From: Gautieria morchelliformis
Taxonomy: Eukaryota > Basidiomycota > Agaricomycetes > Gomphales > Gomphaceae
Direction of reading: 5' to 3'
DNA: 64,000 bases
Assembly: GCA_015179125.1 (NCBI GenBank)
Contig: WHVA01000176.1
Span: 1 to 64,000 of the forward strand
Shown here: positions 10,470 through 21,451 of the stretch, piece by piece
Layout: each line of letters opens with the position of its first letter
Position numbering within the stretch: position 1 is the stretch's first letter
Made by a program: the position numbers and the translations under genes
The notes under the pieces: generated by a model
Database searches by the model: none
Told to the model about the DNA's origin: nothing
The model's input: the letters and a program-made list of their open reading frames with translations, nothing else

Positions 10470-10617
10470 TCTAAGAGTTAAACGCGGGGGTGGGTGGTTG
10501 TGGGCCCGCTGACAAATAATGTTACAAATAATATTACATAAAAATTATGTCAGCGGTGCAGCGGCGAGCCCTAGGCCCCTGGCCAGACCATTGACGCTGT
10601 GCAGCAGCGTCCCAGGT

Positions 10618-10689
10618 CACGTGACCGGTTCGCGTTCGTCGCGACCATACGCGAGGGTGGTCCGTGCACAACCCTTCGCTCAGTATAAA
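10618..10689 (+). promoter_or_regulatory. Putative promoter of unit D: CACGTGACC + TATAAA
   Basis: CACGTGACC at 10618-10626 and TATAAA at 10684-10689. Confidence 0.45.
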
Positions 10690-10829
10690 GAGAGCGATGC
10701 TGCAGCACCGCACTCCCCACTGGTGTCTTTCTGTGTTCTGGTTGTACTGGTGGGCTTACTATTGCTTTGGCTTGGCTCTGGGTGTCTCTGCCTTTGGCTG
10801 TGAAGTGACACCAGCTTCTGCTTCAATGG

Positions 10830-11320
10830 CCTGTATATTTTTTCAATATTTTTTCGCAAATAGCTATCAATAAACCTAACTTGCTAACCTTAACAATAGC
10901 CAACTTACATATCCTGTACATTTTTCGCTATTTTTTCGCAAATAGACATCAATAAATCTAACTGGCTAACCTCAGCCACCTTAACTATCCTGTAAATATT
11001 TTTGACATTTTTTCGCAAATGGATATCAATAACTTATACTGACTTTGCTCAAGTTGATAACAACTTCTGTTTTAATGTAGTGTGTTTTTTTTTATCTTTT
11101 TTTGAAAAATAAATATAGATATCAATGAGTTATCCTGACTTTGCTAAAATTAATACCAGCTTCAGGTTAAATGTACTGTACATTTTTTGACATTTTTTCA
11201 AAAGGTAGATATCACTAAATTATCCAGGCTTTGCTAAAATTAATGACAACAGCTGCTGGCGTGGTTTCTTTTGCTATTTTATTTATGTCTATATATGTCA
11301 CAAAATAGATACTGATACAT
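10830..11320 (+). repeat. AT-rich modules of unit D
   Basis: Tandem modules of about 85 bp with T-runs and AATAGATATCAATAA cores, as in units C and G. Confidence 0.6.
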
Positions 11321-11326
11321 GTCCCT

Positions 11327-11583
11327 GATATGTGTGAGGACATGTTATGTGTGAGGACACGCTACCTGTGGGGACACATTACGTGCGAGGACATGCTACC
11401 TGTGGGGACACGTTACCTGTGGGGACACACTACCTGTGGGGACACATTACGTGTGGGGACATGCTACCTGTGAGGACACACTACCTGTGGGGACACACTA
11501 CGTGTGAGGACACGCTACGTTTGGGGACACGCTACCTGTGAGGACACGCTACCTGTGAGGACACGTTACGTGTGAGGACATGC
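11327..11583 (+). repeat. 18-bp minisatellite of unit D
   Basis: About 14 copies of the GGGGACACGCTACCTGTG unit, the same dialect as unit C. Confidence 0.85.
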
Positions 11584-11587
11584 TATC

Positions 11588-11950
11588 CAACTGCACTTTG
11601 GGTCTTCCCCCATTTCTGATTTTGGTATTGTTTCTGGTTCTGTGAGAGTGTCACCGGAGGATCAGCTGGCATATCGATGTAATCACATTGTCAACATTCA
11701 GGATCCCCAAGATCACTATTGGATCTATTTCACAATGCACAAGCTTTGAAACCTGTGGATTATGACAATAGGCGCAACTTATAATCTCTGATGATTCAGT
11801 CAAGACCATTACCACTTTCATGTCTAGAGTCGCTGGGAGGGCCATCCCAGAGGTTGAGAGAGAGCTCTGCATGTTTGGCTGTTCCATGGGTGCATACATG
11901 ATTCATGATACTATATGAACAGGGATATATTTTGCATGATGCTATTTACC
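11588..11950 (+). repeat. 365-bp shared segment, copy in unit D
   Basis: Nearly identical to 10021-10385. It differs by a few substitutions and a one-base loss (GGCGCAACTTATAATC against GGCGCAATCTTATAATC). Confidence 0.55.
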
Positions 11951-11989
11951 CCAATGCACTTGACCTTACCGAGGCGTTTGACCTGCACC

Positions 11990-12017
11990 CCCGTGCTTCG
12001 CGCGGGTACCCACCTAG
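11990..12017 (+). other. Helitron 3' terminus of unit D, loop reversed
   Basis: The stem is CCCGTGC / GCGCGGG with loop TTC, where the other units have GAA. It is followed by TACCCAC and CTAG (12014-12017). The reversed loop looks like an inversion across the hairpin. Confidence 0.8.
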
Positions 12018-12142
12018 CTACACTATATGAAAGCAGCTCGGTGGGAGGTTGTGGGCGCTGCTGACAAATAATATTGCGTAAAAATTAGGTCAGCGGCGAG
12101 CGCAGCCGCAAGCAATGAACGCTGCGCAGCAGCGTCTGCGGT

Positions 12143-12196
12143 CACGTGACCCATTCGCGCGTGGTCTGTGCGTGACACGCGTGCGCGGTATATAAA
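12143..12196 (+). promoter_or_regulatory. Putative promoter of unit E: CACGTGACC + TATATAAA
   Basis: CACGTGACC at 12143-12151 and TATATAAA at 12189-12196. Confidence 0.45.
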
Positions 12197-12782
12197 GGCA
12201 GTTCGGTAGGATGGAATGCCAGGAATATGCCCGACTGGCAATTCCTCACTCTGCTGGCTGCTCTCTCTTCTCTCTCTGCTGTGTCTGCTTTCTGCTGTCT
12301 GCTGTGTCTGCACTGTCTGCTGTCTGCTGTGCTCTCTGGTGTCTCCTCCTTGAGCTGGCTGGCTGTCAATGGCTTTGGTTGGCTGGCTATCTATTGGCTT
12401 GGCTGGCTTTCTATTGGTAAGTAATATCTCTTTTTTAATGCATTCCCATGTATTTTATTTTATTTGTGTTTGTAATTTTATTGGTTCCATTTTTTTTTTC
12501 ATCATATTGTATTGTCACATGTACTTTATATTTCTGTGAATTTTTTCGAAAAATAGATTTAAATAAAATCCCAAGACTGCCAAAAAAAAGTATTTTTATA
12601 TATATATTTTTCAGGTTTTTTTTTCGAAAATTGACAGTTTCCTCTAAAATTAATGACAAAAGGTTCTACTTTTAAATGTGGTTTTTTTTGTTGTTTTATT
12701 TACTGTAAAGCTGCCAGGCACTCCTTCTCTGGCTATACTGGTGGCTGTTACTATGGCTTTGGCTGGGTATTAATAACAGCTT

Positions 12783-13110
12783 CTGCTTCAATGTACTGTA
12801 CTTTTTTGACATTTTTTCACAGATAGATGTCAATAAATTATCCTGACTTTGTGAAAATTGACAACAGCTCCAGCTTAAATGTACAGTGCATTTTTTTGAC
12901 ATTTTTCGAATAATAGATATCTTGACTCTGCTAAAATTAATAATAACTTCAGCTTAAATGTACTGGACATTTGTTTTGACATTTTTCAAAAAATAGATAA
13001 TCCTGACTTTGCTAAAATTAATGACAGCAGCTGCTTAAATATGGCTTCCTTTACTATTTTATTTATATCTGTATGTCACAAAATAGATATTGATACATGT
13101 CCCTGAGTTT
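12783..13110 (+). repeat. AT-rich modules of unit E
   Basis: Homologous to window positions 1-330, but without the extra partial module seen there. Confidence 0.65.
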
Positions 13111-13159
13111 GCTAAAAGTTAATGAAAAGACAGCCTCTGCTTGCTTCACTTTGAGGCCC

Positions 13160-13925
13160 TTGGGATATGCTACACATGCCATTGGGACATGCTACACACA
13201 CTATGCATGGGTACATGCACGCTATGCATGGGGACACGCACGCTATGCATGGAGACACATATGTTATGCATGGAGACATGCATGTTGGGCGTGGAGACAT
13301 GCATGTTAGGTGTGGAGACATGCATGTTGTGCATGGGGACACGCATGCTATGCTTGGGGACATGCATGTTATGCGTAGAGACACACATGTTATGCATGGG
13401 CACACACACTATGCATGGGGATGTGCACACTATATGGTGGGATACACTATGCTTGGGGACACACTATGCTTGGGGACAGAGACACTATGCTTGGGGGACA
13501 CACTTTGCACACTATACTTGAGGGAGAGGCTACACACACTATGTGTAGGGACATGCTACACATGTGGACACGCTATGCATGGGGGACACACATGCTATAA
13601 TTTAGGGACATGCTACACACAAAATACTTGAGGGATATGTTATGCATGTGGCACATGCCACACACACGGTACTTGGGGACATGCTGCATGTGGGGACACA
13701 CTATGCACACTATACGTAGGGACACGTTACAAACAAGGGACACACTACACACACTATACTTGAGGGACACACTATGCACACTATACTTGGGGACACAGTA
13801 CATGTGGGGACATGCCACCTGTGAGGACACACTACGTGTGAGGATGCGATATGTGTGAGGACAGAAGAAGTGTGATGACAACTACAGGTGAGTACATGCT
13901 ACACATGAGGTAGGGGACACACAGA
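13160..13925 (+). repeat. 18-bp minisatellite of unit E
   Basis: Matches 425-1190 almost exactly, with one added base near 13550. It again gives periodic pseudo-ORFs in several frames. Confidence 0.85.
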
Positions 13926-13953
13926 CATGGGAGAAATGTGTAGAGTCATTACC

Positions 13954-14641
13954 TGTTATGTATCAGGTTTGGCTCTAAAATGACTGCGGCTTCAACTTAT
14001 ATGTTGCGCCCCCAACTATCATCCTAAGTATTTTGGAGATTGGAGATTGGAAGTTGGAAGAGGTCAAGTATTATAACTGAAGAGGTAAGGGTTCAAGAAT
14101 TAAGTGAAGTTGGATATCAGAAATCGAGTTGGAAGACGGAGGTCAGAGAGACAGAGGCCTTGCAAGTACTTGCTCTGCTAAGAATAGGAAACAGTGCAAA
14201 GGGAGTCACATATTAAAGTTGATTATCTAAATGTAGAACAGAGGCATACGTGACTGGGTTTTATACAAAGAGCTGAGACAACATGTCAGAAGGTAGAGAG
14301 GTAAGCAATTCCAGTGCAAGCGAAAGTCACTAGGATACATGGAGTAAGTAACTAATGTGGAACAAGAGGAACTACCAGGGGGTGCAGGGTAGAACTAAGA
14401 ACGATGGGCAAAAGAACAAGGGGTGTGTAGGTCTAATTGATAGCAAAACAAATGGAACTTCTGATGATCCGGACTTGCTGTGCTGACAGTTGAGTACGGA
14501 AAGCCGGTGAATAGAGGCATAGGGGGAAGCATGTGAATAGGAAAGAACAAGGGGATCAAAAGGTCAAAGTGCAGATGTTGTGGAATAGAGTTAGAGGAGG
14601 TGTGGAGGTACTGGAGTTGGTCAACCAGTATGGTCATAACA
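13954..14641. repeat. Solo LTR (688 bp) inside unit E
   Basis: Begins TGTTATG, ends CATAACA, TSD TTACC at 13949-13953 and 14642-14646. It is the duplicate of 1219-1906. Confidence 0.8.
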
Positions 14642-14743
14642 TTACCTACCTTGGAATGTGTTTGAGTTATCCCAAGTTTGATTCACCCAATGTGTTTGAC
14701 CTTGCTGATGCATTTGACCTTACTGATGCGCTTGACTTGCACC

Positions 14744-14771
14744 CCCGCGCGAAGCGCGGGTATCCACCTAG
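14744..14771 (+). other. Helitron 3' terminus of unit E
   Basis: CCCGCGC / GCGCGGG stem with GAA loop (14744-14760), then TATCCAC and CTAG (14768-14771). Confidence 0.85.
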
Positions 14772-14942
14772 TTACACCATATGAAAGCAGCTCGGTGGGA
14801 GGTTGTGGGTGCCACTGACAAATAATATTATGTAAAATTTATGTCAGCGGCAAGCGGCGCAGCTGCAAGCCCCTGGCGGTTCACGCCGATCTGTGGGCTC
14901 CAGCGCTCAACCCTGCACTGGCAATGAATGCTGCGCAGCGGT

Positions 14943-14994
14943 CATGTGACCCATTCGTGCGTGGTCCGTGCATGACACGCGCGCACGGTATAAA
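14943..14994 (+). promoter_or_regulatory. Putative promoter of unit F: CATGTGACC + TATAAA
   Basis: CATGTGACC at 14943-14951 and TATAAA at 14989-14994, identical to unit B. Confidence 0.5.
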
Positions 14995-16266
14995 GACTGG
15001 GCAACCGCTCAGTTCACCTCCCGTGTGTCTCTTGCTTTAGGCCTACCCTGCGCTACTGGGGCTTTCTGTGTCTGGCTGTGGGCTCCTGCTATGGATCTTT
15101 TGCTTGCTCTGGCTCTGGTGCTGGCTTCCTTCTTTTGGTGGTATGTTTTATCCTTTGCCTTTTTTATTTTTATTTTTATTTTTTTTCGCTTTTTTAAATT
15201 TATTTTTCCCCAATTTCTTTTTGCAAATAGATATCAATGAATAGCCTTTTTTTCTTTGGATTTTTATGTATTGTAACATATGTATTTTATATTGTTTTTT
15301 CCTAAATTCTTTTGCAAATAGATATAGATTAATTTGCCAGACACTGCTACACAAAGTTATTATTTTAATATATATGTATATTTTTTTGCAATTTTTTCGA
15401 AAATGGACAGTGCAGCTGTGCTCCTCACAGAGTGTTCACAGTCATGTGACCTCCTTGACCAATTTGTCAGGGATGTGAGTGGCACAGCTGGCCCAAACCG
15501 GTCTCACCGGTTCACGCCGGTCTGCTGGTTCCAGCGCTTGAAGCTGCGCTGCGCTGGCAGAACGCTGTGCAGCCGCTTCTGCGCACGCTCTCAACCCACC
15601 ACTACCCTCCTCTCCTCTCTTCCCACCAGCTCTAGATAGACAATATAAATTGTGTGAGAGTGAAATAGATAGCCTATATAGTGTAGAGCACAAAAGATCT
15701 CTTCCCAGGGAGATCTCTGCTTTGAACTATTGGGGTTGACCTCTTCAGTGGGGCAGCATTTTCTCTGCTAAGGAGCCAGGTAGTCATCCCAGGCTGCCTT
15801 AGAGGGAGCCACAATTGCATTGCAGTTCTCTTAGTGTTGACTTGCACTACTGGTGGCTGAAGAAGACATCTCCCCAGGACCAGGACCAGGACATTTTACT
15901 GGAATTATTCCAGTTGGATAGCCGAAGAAGACTTGGATATTTTCATCAAACAATTTCCCCATCCCTTCCTTGGTACGTATATATATTTCTCTGTGGTCTG
16001 GTGTGAGCCATCTGACATTTATTTATTTTATTTTAAATAGAAAATCATAAATTCCCTTGACTTTGCCTAACAAACAAATTCCCTGTCCCGTCCTTGGTAC
16101 GTATATATTTCTCTGAGGTCTGGTATGAGCCATCTGACATTTATTTATTTTATTTTAATTAGAAATTAATAAATTCCCCTGACTTTGCCCAAGAAAAATT
16201 AACAACAGCTGCATCTGCTTGCAAATGTAAGTTGAATTGTAGTAGCTTGATTGTTCCCCTAAGCTT

Positions 16267-18066
16267 ATGCCTGCATTTCTCAGGGATCCATCTACTCCAG
16301 AGAGAAATCATCAGCAGGAGTGTGAAAGGGCGAGGGAGGAGCAGGAGGGTCATATGACGTCGCCCACTGATCGGAGAGCACGTGCACTTGCTGCTGCTGC
16401 TGTTAGAGCTCAGGACCAGCCACCCCCTCCACCACAGCCTTTTGCCATCCCCCACCCTCCTCCTAGAAGCAATGTCGCTGATCCTTTTCAACAACCTGTG
16501 GCCGGGCCATCACGTCCTCCTATGCTTGCGGGGCCACCACGTCCTCCTATGCCTGCAGGGCCATCACGTCCTCCTATGCTTGCAGGACCATCGCGTCCTC
16601 CTAATCTCAGTCCTGGAGAGCAGGTGGCAGCCCTTCGTGCACAGTTAGCAGTTATCCCACCATTACAGCCCCTGAGAAGAAATAGGCCAGACCCTGTACA
16701 GCCCGCTCCCGTAGTAGGTTCAGCGGCTATTGCTCAGTTGCGTGCTGAGGCAGCTGGAATTGAACATCCGGTGGTAGGCTCTACAGCGGTGGCAGATTTG
16801 CGTGCTCAGGCTGCTGGGATACAGCCTATCCCAGCACAGCCCTTGGGAAGACACAGGCAGGCACCTTTACAACCAGCTCCTAGACCTCCTGTAGTAGGTT
16901 CTGCAGGAGTGGCAGCATTGCATGCTCAGGTCAATGCAATAAGACCAATGCCTTCACTACTCCCTGCGCTTTTGTGGCCTCTTCAGCGACTCCCTGCACC
17001 TCCTCAGCCTCCTCAGCGACTCCCTGCTCCTCCTCAGCCGCCTCAGCCACTCCCTGCACCTCCACAGCCTCCTCCTCCTATTCCACTTGGTCGCACTAGA
17101 ATAATTGAGGCAGATGTGCAGCGTCATGATCTGGGTCCCATGGTTATTCCCTGCCCTGAATGTGGAGCATTACACTGGATGGCAGAACACGTGCAGAAAT
17201 CCTCAAATGTGTGGCCCAGGTTTCGTGATTGCTGTATGGAAGGAAAGGTGCAGCTGGAAGACCTGCCAGAGCCCCCTCAGCCATTGAAACAGCTCTTAGA
17301 GGGCCAGGACCCTGAGGCAAAAGGATTTCGCCAGAATATCAGGCAGTATAATGCTGCATTTGCATTCACTTCTGTGGGGGCCAACTTTGACCAAGATTTG
17401 CTTCAGGAGGGTCATGGTCCATATGTGCTCAAGCTACAGGGTGAACTGTATCATCTCCATGGCTCTCTCCTCCCTGACAATGAAAACGATGCAAAGTATG
17501 CCCAGCTTTACATATATGATCCTGCACTGGCTTTGGCACAGAGGAAAAATCATAATGAGCGTCTGTCTCCAACTATCCTGGGAGACTTGCAGGAAATGCT
17601 CCTGCTGTGCAATCCTCATGTCGCCACATATAAACAAGCAGCTGAGAGGCTCAGAGCTCAAGAACAGAATGGTAACATCCAGGCAAGGCTCACAAACAGG
17701 GCGCACAGGGATCCTAGGAGATATAATGTCCCAACTGCAGATGAGATTGCAGTCGTTCTTCCTGGAGATGGCATCGACCCTGAACCTAGGGATATTATTG
17801 TCCAGCTCAGAGGTGGACCTTTCAGAAGGGTATTGGATACCAATGCGAATTATGCCTCTCTACACTATGTCTTGCTCTTTCCCAAGGGAGAGTTGGATGG
17901 CAGCCAGGTATTCCTTATCGTGAGCCAGAGTGTGCTCAGCAGGCCAATCCAAACAGACGGAGACAGGTCACCCAAATACAGTACCATGCGTATCGTCTGT
18001 TCCAGAGAGCGAGAGGACCTACAACACTCCTGCGTGGTGGCAAATTGTTCCAGCAGTACATTGTAG
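16267..18066 (+). CDS. Helitron Rep-helicase, N-terminal fragment (copy 2)
   Basis: The 599-residue translation is the same as the unit B fragment at 3529-5328: proline-rich head, CPECGALHW cysteine cluster, start of Helitron_like_N. The frame is lost near 17893, at the same base as in copy 1. Confidence 0.7.
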   Translation: MPAFLRDPSTPERNHQQECERAREEQEGHMTSPTDRRARALAAAAVRAQDQPPPPPQPFAIPHPPPRSNVADPFQQPVAGPSRPPMLAGPPRPPMPAGPSRPPMLAGPSRPPNLSPGEQVAALRAQLAVIPPLQPLRRNRPDPVQPAPVVGSAAIAQLRAEAAGIEHPVVGSTAVADLRAQAAGIQPIPAQPLGRHRQAPLQPAPRPPVVGSAGVAALHAQVNAIRPMPSLLPALLWPLQRLPAPPQPPQRLPAPPQPPQPLPAPPQPPPPIPLGRTRIIEADVQRHDLGPMVIPCPECGALHWMAEHVQKSSNVWPRFRDCCMEGKVQLEDLPEPPQPLKQLLEGQDPEAKGFRQNIRQYNAAFAFTSVGANFDQDLLQEGHGPYVLKLQGELYHLHGSLLPDNENDAKYAQLYIYDPALALAQRKNHNERLSPTILGDLQEMLLLCNPHVATYKQAAERLRAQEQNGNIQARLTNRAHRDPRRYNVPTADEIAVVLPGDGIDPEPRDIIVQLRGGPFRRVLDTNANYASLHYVLLFPKGELDGSQVFLIVSQSVLSRPIQTDGDRSPKYSTMRIVCSREREDLQHSCVVANCSSSTL

Positions 18067-20438
18067 ACTCCTGGGCTGCTGCAGAGCAAAGCAGACTGAG
18101 GTGGATCAGAGATAATCAACACACTCTGCGTGCTGAGCAGTATAACCAGATGGTAGATTCATATAGAGGCTTGGACAATGACATTGGAGATGCAAACAGC
18201 TTGGGCATAAAAGTCATTCTGCCTGCGACATTTCAAGGAAGTACACGGGACATGAATCAAAACTGCCAGAACTCCCTAGCCATTACAACAAAGAAGGGTC
18301 CCCCTGATTTGTTTCTTACCATGACTGCCAATCCAAAGTGGGATGAGATATTGGCCGAGTTGCTCCCTGGACAAACTTCTCAGGACAGACCTGACCTGGT
18401 GTCGCGGGTGTTTCACCTCAAAAAGAAATACCTCATTGACTTGATAGTCAAGGACAAGATCTTTGGAGAAACTGTCGCTCGTGTTCACACTATTGAATTC
18501 CAGAAGAGGGGGCTCCCACACATGCACCTGCTTATCTGGTTCAATAGGGACTCCAAAGTCAAACATCCACATGAGGTGGATTCTATGGTTTCAGAAGAGT
18601 TCCCTGATCCAGAGACACATCCTGTGCTCCACCAGTTGGTCTGTGAGCTGATGACACATGGTCCCTGTGGACAGGGACATCGAGATGCACCCTGCATGGA
18701 AGAGGGCAAGTGCAAGAAAAACTTCCCAAAGCCATTCTGTGAGGAGACCATTGTGAATGTAGATGGATATCCAAAATATCGTCGTCGCAATGATGGAAGG
18801 CTGCACAATGTCAGAGGTGACATGCTGGACAACAGATGGGTTGTGCCATACTCTCCTCTGCTCTTGCTCAAACTCCGGTGTCACATCAACCTTGAATTCA
18901 CCTTCAGTGTGAGGTGCGTCAAGTATATCCACAAGTATCTATACAAGGGCCACGATCGGACCACGATGGAGTTTGGTGTCAACCATGATGAGATAAAGAA
19001 GTACCTGGATGCTCGCTATGTCAGTGCTCATGAGGCCTGTTGGAGGTTGCTGGAGCGGGAAATCCACACCCAGGTGCCTGCAGTCATGGCACTGCCAGTC
19101 CATGAAAAAGACCAGCAATCAGTCATTTTCAATCCTGATGCTGATCCGCTCACCATCATGAACAGGGTCGAGGGGTCAAAGACAGTGCTCATGGCCTACT
19201 TTGAGGCCAATGCTGCCTACCCTCATGCGCGCGATGTGCTCTATGTGGATTTTCCTGAGCATTTTACCTGGCAAAAAGAGGAAAGGGTATGGACACCACG
19301 TCAAAGGGGATATAGCATTGGACACCTTCACTTTGCAAGCCCAAAATCAGGAGAGAGATTTTATTTGCGCACTCTCCTCACGGTGATCAAGGGGGCCAGA
19401 TCCTTTGAGGAGCTTAGGACGGTGGATGGCATACAATGTGCTACTTACAAGGAGGCCTGTCTTGCCAGGGGACTTCTGGAGGATGATCAGGAGTGGAGGT
19501 TGTGTCTCCAGGAAGCCAGTGGCATGAAAACAGGCGCTCAGCTCAGACATTTCTTTGCCACCATCCTTGGTCATTGCATTCCCTCACAACCTGACAGACT
19601 ATGGGACGGCTTCAAGGAGCACATATGTGATGATCTCAGACATCAGCTCCAAACCAGACACAATATCCAGGAGCCACGGGATGATAAGGTCTATGATTTT
19701 GGCCTCTTTCTCTTGGATAAACTCCTTCAGCATAATGGAATGTCCTTGAGCAGCTTTAAAGATATGCCTCGGGTGATAGGCGAGTGGGAGGTCCTGATTG
19801 GGAACAGGTTCATAGCTGAGCAGAGGGACTATGACCCTGTTCAAGAGAGGCAGAAGGCTGATGAGGAGGTTCCCAAGCTGAATGAGGGGCAAAGGTCTGC
19901 ACATGATCAGATATTACAGTCGGCACTGGACATAGATGCTCAGGAGAAACCTAATGGACAAATGTTTTTCGTCACTGGCTCAGGTGGTGCTGGGAAATCA
20001 TTCACATGGAACACCCTAATCCACTCCTGTATAGCGGAGAATCTCATTGTGCTTGCTGTAGCCTCATCTGCAATGGCTGCACTTATCCTCACTAATGGGA
20101 CAACCTCTCACAGCATGCTTGGAATTCCAATTCCTGTCCATGAGGGCTCTCTCTCCTCCATCAAAAAGAACTCTGACCAGGCTGATATGCTGAGACTGGC
20201 CAGGCTCATCATCTGGGATGAGGCTGCAATGCAGCATCGCCATGCCATAGAGGCCATTGACAGGACACTGAGGGATTTCCTTGACCAGCCTGACCGACCC
20301 TTTGGTGGCATCCGGTTGCCTTTGGAGGTGACTTTCAGAAGACTCTCCCAATTGTCCCCAAAGGCTCAAAGGAGGATATCGTGGGAGCTACCCTTCAGAA
20401 GTCATATCTGTGGCCAAAGATCAAGGTCCTCCATCTGA
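18045..20438 (+). CDS. Helitron Rep-helicase, central fragment (copy 2)
   Basis: The 797-residue translation is identical to that of copy 1. It has the HUH motif PHMHLLIW, the tyrosine region KYIHKYLYKG, Walker A GSGGAGKS and Walker B IIWDEAA. The frame is lost at about 20316, as in copy 1. Perfect conservation of a non-functional reading frame points to very recent duplication or gene conversion rather than selection. Confidence 0.8.
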   Translation: MFQQYIVDSWAAAEQSRLRWIRDNQHTLRAEQYNQMVDSYRGLDNDIGDANSLGIKVILPATFQGSTRDMNQNCQNSLAITTKKGPPDLFLTMTANPKWDEILAELLPGQTSQDRPDLVSRVFHLKKKYLIDLIVKDKIFGETVARVHTIEFQKRGLPHMHLLIWFNRDSKVKHPHEVDSMVSEEFPDPETHPVLHQLVCELMTHGPCGQGHRDAPCMEEGKCKKNFPKPFCEETIVNVDGYPKYRRRNDGRLHNVRGDMLDNRWVVPYSPLLLLKLRCHINLEFTFSVRCVKYIHKYLYKGHDRTTMEFGVNHDEIKKYLDARYVSAHEACWRLLEREIHTQVPAVMALPVHEKDQQSVIFNPDADPLTIMNRVEGSKTVLMAYFEANAAYPHARDVLYVDFPEHFTWQKEERVWTPRQRGYSIGHLHFASPKSGERFYLRTLLTVIKGARSFEELRTVDGIQCATYKEACLARGLLEDDQEWRLCLQEASGMKTGAQLRHFFATILGHCIPSQPDRLWDGFKEHICDDLRHQLQTRHNIQEPRDDKVYDFGLFLLDKLLQHNGMSLSSFKDMPRVIGEWEVLIGNRFIAEQRDYDPVQERQKADEEVPKLNEGQRSAHDQILQSALDIDAQEKPNGQMFFVTGSGGAGKSFTWNTLIHSCIAENLIVLAVASSAMAALILTNGTTSHSMLGIPIPVHEGSLSSIKKNSDQADMLRLARLIIWDEAAMQHRHAIEAIDRTLRDFLDQPDRPFGGIRLPLEVTFRRLSQLSPKAQRRISWELPFRSHICGQRSRSSI

Positions 20439-20794
20439 CAGAGACCATGCGGGTGAGAAATGACCCTGACAGAGCCCGGTTTGCAGAATGGCTGCAGAAT
20501 GTGGGTCAGGGAAAGGATCTCCCACTAGATCATACCTTCTCACTCCCTCAAAACATGGTTTGTGGCCCTGGAATTGCAGAGCTGATCCAGGAAATATACC
20601 CTGGCATTGGCAATGCAATCCCTGCCCAGGACAATCATTTTTTAGAGCGGGCCATCCTCTGTCCCAGAAATACTGAGGTCAATGAGATCAATTCCATGGT
20701 GTTGAGGCAGTTTCCAGGTGATGCTCAGGTCTTCCACTGTGCAGATTCTATCAGGAAACCGACTTTGCAGAGCAGTATCCTGTGGAGTATCTGA
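20381..20794 (+). CDS. Helitron helicase, third fragment (copy 2)
   Basis: Same product as 7643-8056: helicase region from KSYLWPKIKVLHLTE to the shift near 20748. Confidence 0.65.
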   Translation: MGATLQKSYLWPKIKVLHLTETMRVRNDPDRARFAEWLQNVGQGKDLPLDHTFSLPQNMVCGPGIAELIQEIYPGIGNAIPAQDNHFLERAILCPRNTEVNEINSMVLRQFPGDAQVFHCADSIRKPTLQSSILWSI

Positions 20795-21267
20795 ATTCCA
20801 TAGAGATGGGCAGTCTTCCTCCTGCTCACTTGGAAGTCAAGCCTGGAGTGCCTCTGATGATGTTGCACAATTTGGGTAAGAAGCAAGGACTATGCAATGG
20901 GACAAGGTTGCGGTTGGTGAGGATGAGGAATGGAGTGTTGGAGGTCAGGATCATCTCAGGTCCACATGCAGGAAATACTGCTTTCATCCCCAGGATCACT
21001 ATTTCACCATCAGAGGGAGAATTACCATTTGTGCTGCAGAGGAGACAGTTTCCAGTGCGTGTGGCATTTGCAATGACCATCAACAAGTCTCAGGGACAGT
21101 CTTTGGGTATGGTTGGGCTGGACCTGAGATATCCAGTGTTTGAACATGGTCAGTTGTATGTTGGTGTTTCAAGTGGAACAAGCTGGAACAAAGTGAAGGT
21201 CTTGCTTGAGGAGGGTTTGAACACAACCAACATTGTATATAAAGATGTATTACTTAGAGCTCCTTGA
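20782..21267 (+). CDS. Helitron helicase, C-terminal fragment (copy 2)
   Basis: Same product as 8044-8529: ends with the motif VI region FAMTINKSQGQSL and a natural stop at 21265-21267. Confidence 0.75.
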   Translation: MEYLNSIEMGSLPPAHLEVKPGVPLMMLHNLGKKQGLCNGTRLRLVRMRNGVLEVRIISGPHAGNTAFIPRITISPSEGELPFVLQRRQFPVRVAFAMTINKSQGQSLGMVGLDLRYPVFEHGQLYVGVSSGTSWNKVKVLLEEGLNTTNIVYKDVLLRAP

Positions 21268-21451
21268 TTTCTGATATCTACTTGATGCAAATTGATTACT
21301 TTGATTTTCCCCAATGCACTTGACCTTACTGATATGTTAGACTTACTGATGTGTTAGACTTACTGATGTGTTAGACTTACTGATGTGTTAGACTTACTGA
21401 TGTGTTAGACTTACTGATGCGTTTGACCTTACCGAGGCGTTTGACCTACAC

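Larger units (their letters stand above)
10470..12017 (+). mobile_element. Helitron-like unit D (non-autonomous)
   Basis: A 1.55-kb unit starts TCTAAGAGTTAAACG at the base after the CTAG of unit C. It has the same order of parts as unit C with a shorter minisatellite (11327-11583), and it shares the 365-bp segment (11588-11950). No gene is present. Confidence 0.75.
12018..14771 (+). mobile_element. Helitron-like unit E (copy of unit A)
   Basis: A 2.75-kb non-coding unit, CTACACTATATGAAAGC at its left end, shows what a complete unit A looks like. It has a GC-rich head, a TATATAAA box, a CT-rich tract (about 12245-12345), AT-rich modules (12430-13110), an 18-bp minisatellite, a solo LTR and the terminal hairpin. 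From 12783 onwards it matches window positions 1-2037. Confidence 0.75.
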
